Assembly (NCBI GenBank): GCA_950097015.1
Contig: CATNEN010000003.1
Coordinates: 8,785,501-8,849,500, forward strand
DNA from: Macrostomum hystrix
Lineage: Eukaryota; Platyhelminthes; Macrostomidae
Direction: 5' to 3'
Length of the DNA stretch: 64,000 nucleotides
Shown: positions 21,823 to 32,500 of the stretch, one piece after another
How the letters are laid out: every line of letters begins with the position of its first letter
Position numbering within the stretch: position 1 is the first letter of the stretch
Notes under the pieces: generated by a model
Seen by the model: the letters and a program-made list of their open reading frames with translations, nothing else
Databases searched by the model: none
What the model was told of the DNA's origin: nothing
Program-made: the position numbers and the translations under genes

Positions 21823-24800
21823 AAGGTGAGCGTCATCTGTCGCTGTTGAAGCGTTGCAGAGTTCGACGCCGGCGCGGCGAACGTCGAAGCGGCGGCATTC
21901 GCAGTAGCCAATCGTTCAAGTAAGTCGCCGGCAACTCCGACACAGCAGCTGTTGACGCCGCCGGCGGCCAGATCGGCGACAACGTCTGGCAGGTCGGGCC
22001 GGCTGCGCACCGCCTGGGCTACGGCGTCGCGTTGTCGCCGCGCCTCGGCGGGATCCGTCTCGCCGTCGCCCTGACCGTCGGCGCCGCCGGCCAGGGAGCA
22101 AAGGCAGGCCAGCGCAGCTTCGAGGACCTCCTCGTTGCGTACACCGTCAGCCGATGCGGACAGAGTCGAACCGGCGTCGTCCAAAAGGGCGTCGGCGCCT
22201 CCCCGGGCGACGGTGGCAGCGGCGATGGCGGCAGTTGTGGCCGCAACTGATTCGGCGTGCAGAGCGGCTCGCCCCGAGGCGTGAAGAGACAGATTGCGGC
22301 ACAGACCGAGGGCGGCCTGAAGGTTCAGGGTATTGCTACTATTGCATAACTTGCTAAAGTTTCAGGGAATTGCATGACTAGCTGAAGGTTCAGGGAATTG
22401 CATGACTAGCTGAAGGTTCAGGGTATTGCCAGAACTATTGACAGCTATGCAAAAAAGGAGGACACACTGAAAAGTGAAGAAAAGAAAAGACTCACCTTGA
22501 CAAGCGGTCTACTGGCAGCCGGTCCAACGGGCTCATCTCCTGCTACGCTAACGCCGACACCAGCGGCGTCGGCGACAACGGCGGCGCGACGCAGTAGTTC
22601 GCCCAGAGTGCAGGCTAGGCCGTGCGATAGCACAGCGTCGGCGGCGGCGCATGCCTTCGGGTGTTGGGTGGGGGATTGTTATTTGCAATGTCGCGATCTG
22701 ATTGGCTGAGCAGCTGAAGTGGAGTGGGGTTGGTCGCGGGATTGACAGAGAAATAAAGAAAACGGGGCAGAGTTAAGGCCCTCTAATTGGCTCTTAAAAC
22801 TTAGCGTGGATGTCTATTTTGCAACTGAAGAGAGGCGAGAGAAAAAATCGATAATCGTGGATTATTCGCAAAAGACGTTTATTAATCTACCTGTTGATGA
22901 TCGTGAGTGATGTGACGCAGAGCGCACATGAGCGGTTCAACAATTTCTTCGCGACCCTGAGCAGCTAGTAGGGTGCGAGACAGAGCGCCTGCACCGCCAG
23001 ACGAAGCTACAATAAGCTTATTACGTCGATTGCGACAGGTGAGGTTGCAAAGAACGCCGGCCGCACAGGTGACGCAATCGATATCAGGCGAGGCTAGCAG
23101 ATCGATGAGATCTACCAGAAGCTGATCTAATGGCTCAGAGAGAGTGTAAGCCTGGAATGAAATGACGTCATGTTGTTAATTTGGATATTTTATAAGTGTA
23201 GGGGTTAGGGTTAGGGTTAGGGTAAGGGTTCTGGTTAGAGCGTCGGACTCACGACTTAAAGGTCAGGGGTTCGATTCCCTACTCTACTGGAACCATTTGT
23301 GTCCTTTAGCAATAGAAAGACAGGTAACACTGAATTGCTTCAGTTCACTCAGCTCTTAAATGGGTACCAGTATTAGCTGGGGTAATTGAGGGTGGGTGTG
23401 GCGTCCCCAAGTCCATGGACTCAACAGCCGTACGCAGCCTTCAGATGCGCCGCGAGATAGCTGCGACTGCGCTGTCAGCGGCAAATTTGGCCCAATTGGG
23501 GCAGGTATAATAAAATATTATTATTAATTTGAAGGCTGACGTTACCTGATCGCTGAGATTTCGCAGAGTCCAAAGCGCGTTCATAACTAGCCTGTCAGAG
23601 CCGCCCTGGTTAGATTTCAAATGCCTGCCCAAGGCGGTCATGCCACCGGCCGCTAATATAGCGGACTTGCAAGACTGCTCAACAGAGAGCACTTTGAGTA
23701 GGCGGGCGGCAGAGAACAGAAGCTTCTCGTAGCGACTGCGACGGAGTAGATTAACAAGGTAGGCGGGACCTCCGCAGCTAAGAAGAACCAGCTTGCTCTC
23801 CTGATTTGCTGAGTAGAGTAGTTTTATGGGTAAACGGCGTGAGTAAGAGTGGTTAAATGCATCGTCATCTAATTATTTCTTACCAAAGGCCAGCAGTTGC
23901 AGACAATCAACACAAACAGCGATCAGCTTCTGCTGCTGATGCTGCTTCTGAGAATCCGAAGCGGTAGACATTGTCGATGACACTGGCGGTGACATTGGCG
24001 GAGAAGATAGCGAAGATTGAGTTAATTGAAGGCTAAGGAGAAACTCCGTTAGCACCTGAGCGCCAGAGGCCATTCTAGCTTCGTCGCGAGCCTCCTCCAG
24101 ACAGGTTAACAGGTGATGCAGACAGGTGATGGAATAGTTACGAGTGCGATAGTCTGGACTGCCTGTTAGCGATACAAGTTTTGGATCAGTCATATGAGAC
24201 AGCAGCAACAGCAAGCGATAAAAAGGGGGGTGATAAAGCTAGTCTAGTACACCAAATTCCAAGACGTACTGACGCATCGTTTGCGAGACGGAATTCCACT
24301 CATTCCACTGACCCATGAGCATACACAAGCGCTAGTGTATCTCATGCACCCCTATACGCGAATCACTGCGCCACAGTGAGGCCTTTAAAATTTATCAGAA
24401 TATCACCCGAATGTGCCTGAATTAGCTCCGAATTCGGTGGGCACCTACCCTACGGACTGCTGGATCGTTAAGGGCTAGAACAGGTGGAAATAGGCCACTA
24501 TGCACACCCTGACGCGAATTTCTCTAATGTCACTTATCAAGCCTAAATATTAGGTCCAGCTCAACCACAGAACACCCTCGCCTAGTCTGTCAACCGATCA
24601 GTCACGACCCAACGCTGCTGTCATTCGGGCGCTCCCTAAAAAACTTTCAGAAGGGGGATTTCCTGTTAAAAACCAACCAAGCAACTCGCCTAGCAGACGC
24701 AGCAGCTCAGGAATAGCCCTGACCCGGCCGCAGCGGTACACAGTAACGCAGCCCTGCTCAGCCTGACAGATGTGGCACAGAGCGCCAACAGCGAATCTCA

Positions 24801-25509
24801 GAGCCTCAGCCGATGGCGCCGCTTGAACAACGCGCAGCAGGGCTTCAATAAGGTCAGCTTGAACAGCGAATGCCAATCTGCAGGCCTGCTTCTTGGCTAG
24901 TTGAAGGGTCAGAGATGCGGCTCGCTGACAGGTGAGCGGATCCGGACTAGCCAATAGGCGAGCTAACTCACTGGCGGCGTGAAGGGCAACATCAGCATCC
25001 TCCTGGTAGTTGATAAGATTCACCACGGCTGTGCGCAGCACCTGCGGTTTGTTAGTTAGTTAGTTTTTATGCAAGCCAATCTATGGTATATGGCCGGTAT
25101 AAAATAAATCTAAAGAAACGATATTTGCATTGAAAATGGGTGCAAATAACGAGTCTATATACCTAAAATAAATAAACATGGGGCAGTCAGCAAGTCTCTA
25201 TACCTAAATGAATAAATAAGGGGGCAAGCAGCTAGTCTATATACATAAAAAGTCCATACCCACCTGAGCAGGTTCGGCCAGTTTTTGCACACTAGTAAGC
25301 TGACGAAGACCCCTAGAAATAGTATCACCGACAGCTACGGTATCCGCGCCGCTAACAGTCTCAGGAAACAGGGCCTGTCTGACACGAACAGCGCGACCTC
25401 TGTGCAACTGGCGACTCAGGGTGTCCATGGAGACCGACTGGCGATCTAAACTAAAGCTTAGATTTACAGACGGCGACAGGGTGTCGTGAGATGAGCGCAT
25501 AGTTGCCAT
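19589..25509 (-). CDS. CTNNB1: Beta-catenin (armadillo-repeat) homologue
   Basis: Cadherin-complex and Wnt-pathway protein. Exons on minus: 25509-25264, 25041-24690, 24162-23884, 23808-23546, 23151-22891, 22654-22496, 22316-21728 and 19770-19589; all phases agree (2331 nt, 776 residues). ALFPET...QKLAEPAQ matches the alpha-catenin-binding and first armadillo segment. [61 protein letters not shown] and CALRHIT follow in the order of the beta-catenin repeats. The last repeats (exons 6-7) are Ala-rich and diverged, and the C-terminus has two polyGln runs instead of the acidic activation tail. The N-terminus before ALFPET is only about 50 residues and shows no DSGxxS phosphodegron. Exon 2 ends CTAG|GCGAGT, an apparent GC-AG intron. 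A splice-acceptor-like aaaatttcag lies about 18 nt before the ATG, compatible with a 5'-UTR or leader splice. Intron 7 holds two minisatellites. Confidence 0.92.
19905..20845 (+). repeat. Polypurine GAGGAGAGGAAAGG tract with 97-bp higher-order repeat
   Basis: About 940 bp that is almost pure purine on +, in beta-catenin intron 7, made of GGAGA, GGAAA and GGAGGAA words. Between 20095 and 20386 a 97-bp block starting ATGAGAGGAGAGGAGAGG is repeated three times exactly or nearly so. Long open frames (minus strand: Leu/Ser/Pro-rich; plus: Glu/Arg/Lys/Gly-rich) are composition artefacts. Confidence 0.95.
20846..21235. other. Intronic spacer
   Basis: AT-rich beta-catenin intron 7 sequence between two arrays; nothing further seen. 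Confidence 0.5.
21238..21672. repeat. 31-bp minisatellite in beta-catenin intron 7
   Basis: About 14 copies of a 31-bp unit (core GATAGAAATCTCATCCTTAC). The three junction variants (TTGTTA, TTGTTG, TTATCG) recur in a repeating series, so blocks of several units were duplicated. It begins about 55 bp downstream of the exon 7 donor. Confidence 0.95.
22328..22440. repeat. Short 28-bp tandem repeat in beta-catenin intron 6
   Basis: About four copies containing GCTGAAGGTTCAGGG and TTGCATGACTA, directly next to the exon 7 acceptor, whose polypyrimidine context partly overlaps the first copy. Confidence 0.8.
23202..23227 (+). repeat. Short interstitial TTAGGG tract
   Basis: Four near-perfect GGGTTA units immediately 5' of the SINE-B head, in beta-catenin intron 4. 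TTAGGG is the usual animal telomere repeat. Confidence 0.85.
23225..23532 (+). mobile_element. tRNA-Met-derived SINE (SINE-B), near full length
   Basis: The head GGTTAGAGCGTCGGACTCA, GACTTAAAGGTC and GGGGTTCGATTCCC resembles an elongator tRNA-Met, with CAT in the anticodon position and intact A- and B-box motifs. The body contains TGTCCTTTAGCAA, TTAGCTGGGGTAATTG, GGCGTCCCC and CAACAGCCGTACGCAGCC. The tail is AT-rich (AATATTATTATTAATTT) and stops about 13 bp from the exon 4 donor at 23545. Confidence 0.88.
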
Positions 25510-25584
25510 TTTCTAATTTGAAATCTGAAATTTTAATTTTGATAGAAGAAAGTAGTATTAAAACAACTTTTTTTGTATTAAAAA

Positions 25585-25955
25585 GGGGTGAGTGGCAGAG
25601 CTGTCTAACACATTTGCCTCTCGCACAAAGGTCCCTGAGCTCGATTCCGCGGCGAGGCCACATTCATTTGTGACGCAGCAATGGAAAAAAGGCTTGGGGG
25701 CTTGTCGTGCAATTTAAGCGATAGGGGCGAATCTTCATGGTTCAGTGAGTGTACACTGTGAGACGATGAGAAAGCCTAGGCAAATGTACACACCTGGTAA
25801 TATACTGTGTGTGCCTGTGTACAGTATGTGTGCGCGTGTGCTCACGATTCAGCGGAATGAGCAGAATTGCATTTTGCTGTGTGTGAGTCCACTGTCAACA
25901 TATGTTGTGCCACTGCCCTAGGCCCTCCCTGCAAATAATATTATTATAATTATTC
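25585..25955 (+). mobile_element. tRNA-Leu-like SINE (SINE-A), near full length
   Basis: The head GGGGTGAGTGGCAGAGCTGT, GCCTCTCGCACAAAGGTCC and GAGCTCGATTCC resembles a long-variable-arm tRNA (Leu/Ser type). The body includes GTACACTGTGAGACGATGAG, GTACACACC, a GT-rich stretch, GGAATGAGCAGAATTGC and CCTCCCTGCAAATAATATTATT, and ends in an (ATT)-rich tail. It lies just upstream of the beta-catenin start. Confidence 0.88.
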
Positions 25956-26755
25956 CCATTTAAACCAGGCTTCCCTTAAGAGAAAAATTAACGCAACGAA
26001 CGCTCATTAAAACTGAAATAGAGACATCCATCCTATTTAATTGTACACTTACTCGTAGAAATCAAACTAATAGCATACTATATATAAATAGACACAGAAA
26101 TCAAGTAATTGGTGAATAACAATTGTAAGGCCTATTAGCAAAAGCATTAAATCAGACGCACTACCTTAACTACTAGGCATATTTTATTGGCATTGACTTT
26201 TTATTGCGTAAAAATATTTTTCTCCGTTACACTTTCGCTAGTATTAATAAAAATACTGTCAAGCACATGTTTGAAAGGGAACACCACCTTGAAAAGATCC
26301 TAATAATATATTTGTAGCATTTGCAGTAACTAGATGGTCATGCTTTTACCTATTAGATGGGTCGAGCCAAAGGCTGAACACATGTCTATCTATTTATGCA
26401 CCTCGTTATACTATAACGAGCTGTTATTCAAGATAAATAGTTAGACTAATTATATACTGGATTATTGAAAATACTGGAATGAATGTACAGCAAGTCAGGT
26501 CTGTATATATGCACAAGACTACCATAGCGAATTTCCGTTTAAAAAATCAAATGACTGTTAGCTCGTACAAATAGTTGAAAAGAAACGAATTAGACAATTG
26601 TAGGTAAATTTGCTAACGGCCAGTTTTAACTAAGTAGAATAAATAGGAAAGACAACAGAAATTTAACGAAAAATGGCTGATTTTTAACGTCTTTTACTGT
26701 ACAGCTTGTCAATGTTTTCAGAGTTGCCCCTGCTTTCATCTTATCATTTCATTAG
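25956..26755. other. Gap between ACBD5 stop and SINE-A
   Basis: AT-rich; contains the ACBD5 3' flank. TTTATT (AATAAA on minus) occurs near 26180, but I cannot say whether it is used. No other feature. Confidence 0.5.
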
Positions 26756-28165
26756 CTAAAGCGCCAGCCGAACTCTTCGTCTGCGCAAGCGATGCCAGGG
26801 CAGTCGCCATAGCAACTGAAATATAACCGGCCAAGCCAGCAGCAGCAGCAGAGCTGGCAGTGACAGACCACCGTTACTCCTTCCATCTCTACCGCCCCCC
26901 TCGCCAAGAATTAGTCTACGCAGCCAAGCGAATCCGCCGCGAGAAATCAACGATGACGCACACGATGATCGATGCCGTTCTAGAAGATCCAGACGAGAAT
27001 GAATTCGGCCTAGATCGCCAGACAGACGATCCAAGGACGCTCGAATATGCCTTAACTGGCCAACTAATTCGCGTTCAAGATCAAAACTAGACGCTGAAGC
27101 TCCAGATTGGACAGGTGGAGGAGGCGGCGGCGGTTGCTGCCATGGCAACAAGCCATCGCCGCCATTCTCGCCAACTCCGCCGTTATTTGAATAAAGTGTT
27201 GAATAAGCCGCCGATCGCTGCTGCTGTCGAGTGTGACGACGCCCGGAGCTGCCAGCGGCCGCACCGGCGGATGCTGAAGGCGACGAAGACGCAGAAGGTT
27301 GACGACTACCGCCTCCGGTGACATCACCTGGTGGCGACGGACCAGTCGCTTCCGCATCGTCAAACTCATCTTCTGGGTGTAGAAAATTATCGTACGAGTC
27401 GCAAAATTCATCATCGTCGTCTTCCTCGCTGCTGCTACCGCCGCTGCTGCCCGGATTATCGTCGGGATTAATTGCCGCAGATGCCGCAACGCCATCTGGC
27501 AGTTCAGCATCGCGTTGATGCGCTCGAAGATCCGGTTGGCTAGCGCCAATAAAACCGTTGCCCAACTTGAACGGGACGGCAGCCTCCGAAGCCCTCATCG
27601 ATGATGACATCATCGGAGGCGGCAATGATTGGGTGAGAAAGTTAGAATTCACATCCAGACCATTGTGATCGTCAAAGCTGCCACCGCTGCGGTAGCGAAT
27701 ACGATTTGCCAATAGGAGGCCGCGTTTAATATCACTGACAGCGCCTGCCGACTCACTCGGAGCTTCTTGTTCGTCTACTAGACGATAAAAACTGCCAACT
27801 TTGTCAATCAGGCCGCTAACTTCAGGCGAAGCATTTGGTAGGCTCTCAATGACAGTGCGCAGCTGCCTGCAGTACTCAATCATGGCCTGCTCCTGAGGCA
27901 TATCGCCCAATGCTCGCCATGCGTCCCATTTTACCTTGCCAACAAGATCCCAGAAGGCTGGTCTGTGCTGCTTGCAAGGACCGAATTTTGCCTGCTTATA
28001 AAGAGCATAGAAGCGAAGCATTAAATCTGTTGACGGCTTGAAGCCTTGCATAGCAACAGCTTGGCTAGATGCTCCGCGGGGTAGACTGTCGACAACTTGC
28101 ACCGCGGCTTCAAACTGGGCCAATGGACTCGGTCCGGCGCTGTTGCTATTGTTGGCTTTGGACAT
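26756..28165 (-). CDS. ACBD5: Acyl-CoA-binding domain protein 5 (ACBD5) homologue
   Basis: Tail-anchored peroxisomal protein that binds long-chain acyl-CoA and tethers peroxisomes to the ER through VAP proteins. Single exon, 469 residues from ATG at 28165 (ACAATGTCC context). The frame is open 14 codons further upstream but without an ATG. The acyl-CoA-binding domain covers about residues 15-105 (QFEAAVQVV, FYALYKQAKFGPC, RPAFWDLVGKVKWDAW, EQAMIEYC). A FFAT-like motif preceded by acidic residues, DDDDEFCDSYDN, lies mid-protein and would be the VAP contact. A coiled-coil stretch (VGQLRHIRASLDRLSGDLGR) and one C-terminal hydrophobic helix (LPALLLLLAWPVIFQLLW) followed by Arg-rich residues complete the family layout. 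The linker is rich in Gly, Ser, Gln and Pro. The intronless structure next to multi-intron genes is notable; no poly-A or target duplication shows retrocopy origin. Confidence 0.92.
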   Translation of the reverse strand: MSKANNSNSAGPSPLAQFEAAVQVVDSLPRGASSQAVAMQGFKPSTDLMLRFYALYKQAKFGPCKQHRPAFWDLVGKVKWDAWRALGDMPQEQAMIEYCRQLRTVIESLPNASPEVSGLIDKVGSFYRLVDEQEAPSESAGAVSDIKRGLLLANRIRYRSGGSFDDHNGLDVNSNFLTQSLPPPMMSSSMRASEAAVPFKLGNGFIGASQPDLRAHQRDAELPDGVAASAAINPDDNPGSSGGSSSEEDDDDEFCDSYDNFLHPEDEFDDAEATGPSPPGDVTGGGSRQPSASSSPSASAGAAAGSSGRRHTRQQQRSAAYSTLYSNNGGVGENGGDGLLPWQQPPPPPPPVQSGASASSFDLERELVGQLRHIRASLDRLSGDLGRIHSRLDLLERHRSSCASSLISRGGFAWLRRLILGEGGGRDGRSNGGLSLPALLLLLAWPVIFQLLWRLPWHRLRRRRVRLAL

Positions 28166-28334
28166 TGTTTCTAATGGATCTTGTTTCCAACAAAAGATTG
28201 AAACCAATCCTTTATTATACAGTGCTATTTTTCTTTTTTATTGTCCGAGATTTGACCTGAAATTGGAAATAAAACTGCATGTCCAGTTAGCCTACTAAAA
28301 GTAGAATAAAAAAGTCTACTGATTGTAATTACAA

Positions 28335-28680
28335 GTCAATAATAATTAATAATAATTAATAATAATAATTGATTACACCTGCCCTAATCGGGTCAGATGT
28401 GCAGCCGACAGCACAGCCGCAGCTATTGCGCGGCGCATCTGAAGGCTGCGTACGGCTGTTCAGTCCATGGACTGGGGGGACGCCACACCCACCTTCAATT
28501 ATTCCAGCTAATGCTGGTACCAATTTAACAGCTGGGTGAACTGAATCGATGCAGAGTTAAGTGTCTTGCTAAAGGACACAAATTGTTTAAGTGGAGACGG
28601 GAATCGAACCCCCGACCTTCAAGTCATGAGTCCGACGCCCTAACCACTAGGCTACAACCTCTACTGCTGAACGCTGAAGT
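28335..28680 (-). mobile_element. tRNA-Met-derived SINE (SINE-B), minus copy
   Basis: On minus it reads GTGGTTAGGGCGTCGGACTC, ATGACTTGAAGGTC and GGGGGTTCGATTCCC, then the body (TGTCCTTTAGCAAG, ATTAGCTGGAATAATTG, CAGCCGTACGCAGCC, GATGCGCCGCGC) and an AT-rich trinucleotide tail (28335-28378). It lies upstream of ACBD5. Confidence 0.9.
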
Positions 28681-28699
28681 AGAGGTTGTAGCCTAGTAG
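28645..28699. repeat. Inverted repeat at SINE-B head
   Basis: CTAGGCTACAACCTCTAC is followed after a 14-bp spacer (TGCTGAACGCTGAA) by its exact reverse complement GTAGAGGTTGTAGCCTAG. The first ten or so bases of the SINE head have been copied in inverted orientation. Confidence 0.85.
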
Positions 28700-29248
28700 A
28701 GGTTGTACAAGTCAACATGTAAATAAACCGGGAAAATATTCATTTCTTCTGTACATTCTGGCTTGGATTTCTGGCTGTGAAAAACAAGTGTACTAATACA
28801 CTAAATTATTTAGGAAATAGTTTGCGCATGCGAAAGCGACAGAGAATGACAGACAGTGTGAATTAATTAACTTAAAAAGTTATTATTCTATGAACCAGCC
28901 TGTGCGGCACATTTGGCATGCTAGACTGCCAAATCTTACTTTTATTTCCTGTAGCTCTCTTAAAAAATGCCATTCTCACGCTTTCAGTTACAGTTGCTAG
29001 TCTTATAGTCCTGGGAAGTTTAAAATCCTAGGAAACTTATACCGATTTTTTATGAGAGTTCTTAAGATAAAAAAAGAAATTAACACACGAGAAACTAATT
29101 TTTGTCCGGAAAAAATGTTTCAAATTTAGGAAGCTCAAAATTCACTTTAAAATTGGTGTGTATTTCAATAAAGAAAAAACAGAATAAACTATAATAACTT
29201 GCTATTACAAAAAGCTCACTTAATGCAGAAACTTCGAACCGGTCTAGA
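28700..29248. other. Gap, nothing identified
   Basis: AT-rich sequence between SINE-B and the short hAT-type MITE; no coding or repeat signal. Confidence 0.5.
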
Positions 29249-29498
29249 CAAGGGGCCGGCAAACGTTTAATTGAAGCTTAAAATCCTGCCCCAGAACAGT
29301 TGAACAACTACTTCACTTTGTCTAATTTCTACTGTCTAAACTGTCTAGTCTCTCACCTCTATCCTGTTTTATCTCTCCTCTGTCTCACCTTTATCTAGCT
29401 TCACCTCTCTTCCGTCATCTCTCGCGTAAATGCGGCCCGCTTTCGTCATTTGGATTTATTATTTGGCCTGCGAGACAGTTAATGTTGCCGACCCCCTG
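29249..29498. mobile_element. 250-bp hAT-type MITE, short relative of 49810-50980
   Basis: The left end is CAAGGGGCCGGCAAAC; the reverse complement of the right end is CAGGGGGTCGGCAACA. Sub-terminal ATGCGGCCCGCTTTCGTC and TTTGGCCTGCG match the right arm of the element at 49810-50980. The interior has only a few degenerate pyrimidine-rich units (ATCTCTCCTCTGTCTCACC). It sits immediately downstream of the DPH6 stop codon (29522), so it may be in that gene's 3' UTR. No clear target duplication. Confidence 0.75.
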
Positions 29499-29521
29499 TG
29501 ACCAGGCAGAACAGAACATGA

Positions 29522-32500
29522 CTAAAACTGAAGCATAGCAATGGCTCCAAGAGCAGTATTATGCTCTCTATCAAGAAAGCCAACGCATCTAATCCAAAGA
29601 ATTGGACAACCCAGGATTGTCGACCTGGAGCAAGACTCACTAACGCCGGTAACAGGTGTCGCTTCATTTATAAGACAGATTGCTAAATTATTGCACGAGT
29701 CACTCTTCCGATCGGCAATGAACCTTGGCAGATTGTTCATATCGTTGAAATAGGCCAATCTAGTAGCCGAACAACAGTTCTCAATTCCGTCCGTTAGCAA
29801 ACTAAGCCATTCAACTTTGGCACCTTTTGGTAGACCATGACACAAAACTGGCAAGATTAAAGCACTGCATGATTGACAATCGATTCTACCGTTACTAGCA
29901 TTTGATTGACAAACTAGCCGATGAAATGCTTCAACACCAGCTAGAAGACAATCAGTATCGATACCAAAGCAGACAAACAGATTGGCGGCTGATGACAGAC
30001 TCACACTGTAACCGTTGGCCCTAGCAACTCGAAGAGTATGACGCAATGCCAACTCAGCTTGCCAAATGGCGCTAGAATCTTTTGGCACTTCAAGTGTAGC
30101 CGGATCCATACCAATTTGACCGGAGATCAATAACAAACGACTAGTAGAATTGCCTTCACTGTCATCTTCCAAGCTATCGTTAGCATTGCTAGTTATGACA
30201 GTGCATTGACTGTATGGCCCAATGTTAGCTGGAGCCCAATGGCTGCGACTCCGAACGTGCATTGAAGTGACCATTCTTGATTCAAGCTTGCTTGATGAAT
30301 CGTTAACAATGGCTAAGATTGAGGCGGTCATTAAATAATTAGACTGCCTTGTTGGCTTCAATTCAATGCAAGCTCTAGCTGGAGGACTGCGACCCGGCTG
30401 AGTGGCAAAGCCCAGTTCGGGTGAGCCGTAGACTGCGTTCACTGTTGAGAAAGCCGACATGTCTGGCACCTGCGAATGCACCAGGGGAGTGCGGTGACCT
30501 TGAAGGACTAGGGGTTAGAGTGCGGTGACCTTGAAGGACTAGGGGTTAGAGTGCGGTAACCTTAAAGGATTAGAGTGTGGTGACCTTAAAGGACAAGGGG
30601 TTAGAGTGCGGTGACCTTGAAGGACTAGAAGTTAAAGTGCGGTGACCTTGAAGGACTAGGGGTTAGAGTGCGGTAACCTTAAAGGATTAGAGTGTGGTGA
30701 CCTTAAAGGACAAGGGGTTAGAGTGCGGTGACCTTGAAGGACTAGAAGTTAAAGTGCGGTGACCTTGAAGGACTAGGAGTTAGAGCGCGGTGACCTTGAA
30801 GGACTAGGGGTTAGAGTGCGGTGACCTTAAACGACTAGGGGTTAGAGTGCGGTGACCTTAAAGGACTAGGGGTTGGAGTGCGGTAACCTTGAAGGACTAG
30901 GGGTTATAGAACGGTGACCTTGAAGGATAAGGGGTTAGAGTGCGGTGACCTTGAAGAACAAATAGCTCGAGTTGGGTGACCTTGAATGATAAATAGCTCG
31001 AATTAAGGACAAGGTGACCTTGAAGGACAAATAGCTTGAGTTGGGTGAAATTTAAGGATGCTGGGTTGAAGTCTGTGACCTTGAAGGGACACGGATTGAA
31101 GTGTGACCTTGAAAAACCGTAAGTAAGTTGGAGTCAGGGCCGCATTTAGGGTGATAAAATGTCTCACCGTTAAGATGCAAAGCAGAGGTCTCAAACAACC
31201 ATTCTCTGCAGTCTTCAGCGCAGTAGTCGCTCGGGCCAACAGCAGCCTAGCTGCGGACTCTGTGTCATTCAACTTCAATTCGACATCGTCGGAGAGCACC
31301 GCGACGTTTACTACCGAAAACGGAATCAAAGCTGGCGATCGTTTTAACGTTTTGGGCATTGTTGCTTCCGTAAGAAAATGGCGATTTGTTTTATAATTTT
31401 CTGCGTCCAGTTTAAATTCTCTCTGGATTAAAATCGATGAAATGCGATCAATCGGTGCTAGCTGATCGATTTGTCGACCTGGTTGATGGTTTAAACCGGC
31501 CTAAAATGTTTTTATGATAATAGACTAACAGCTGTACAGAATTAGGACAGTTGCAGTTTTTATCAGTTAATTTTCATCTTTTACCTTCGGCTCAGCTAGC
31601 CGGCAACAAGTATTCAGATTTAGGTAGCAAACGGGAGCAAAAGCGTCGTTGCTATGGACAACAATTGAAGGATCATTGGCGTTGCTAGGATTGCTGTCCA
31701 CAGCGAGTCTGCCGTAACGAAACAGCGGACAGTCGAGAGCCAGGGTCTCGTACTCGCCGCCTTCGCCGCAAGGACTCAAACCGGCGCTAGCGGGATCGGA
31801 CAAGTCCACTAGATCGTTGCGAAGATCGGCCAGACGTCGGCCTAGATGTCGCTTCGGTGACAGGCCATAGGCGGCAACTTTTATTAGGATGGCGTCAAGT
31901 CCGCTGGATAGCATCTCGTCTAGTAGTTCAACCTGATCAGGCAGTGTCAAGCAGTGACATCTGAGGTTAGATACCGTCTGAGACTGTCACAGATAAAGCT
32001 CCTGACGTCAAACTAATAGACTGATAGACAAGTGGACAGACTGACAGACAAGTTGACAGACTGACAGACAAGTTGACAGACTGACAGACAAGTTGACAGA
32101 CTGACAGTAAAGCTGAGAGAAAAGTTGACAGACTGACAGACAAGCTGACAGACTGAAAGACAAGTTGACAGACTGACAGTCAAGCTGGCAGACTGACAGA
32201 CAATTTGACAGACAAGTTGATAGGCTGACAGACAAGCTGACAGTCTGACAGACAAGCTGACAGACTGACAGACAAGCTGAAAGACTGATAGGCAAGCTGA
32301 CAGGCAGGTTTACAGAATGACAGATAAGTTGACAGGCTGAAAGACAAGCTGACAGGCTGACAGACAGAATGACAGTCAAGCTAAAATGCAGATAACCAAG
32401 CTGACAGACGGATCATAAGAATGACAGTTAAGCTGACAGAATGGTCAAAAGCTCACCTGATCGCGTCGCCATAGGAAGGCGAACACCTGAAGGCCAAGCC

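Noticed and set aside
23225-23300. Functional tRNA-Met gene
   Set aside because: The acceptor stem does not pair and the sequence continues into a SINE body shared with other copies.
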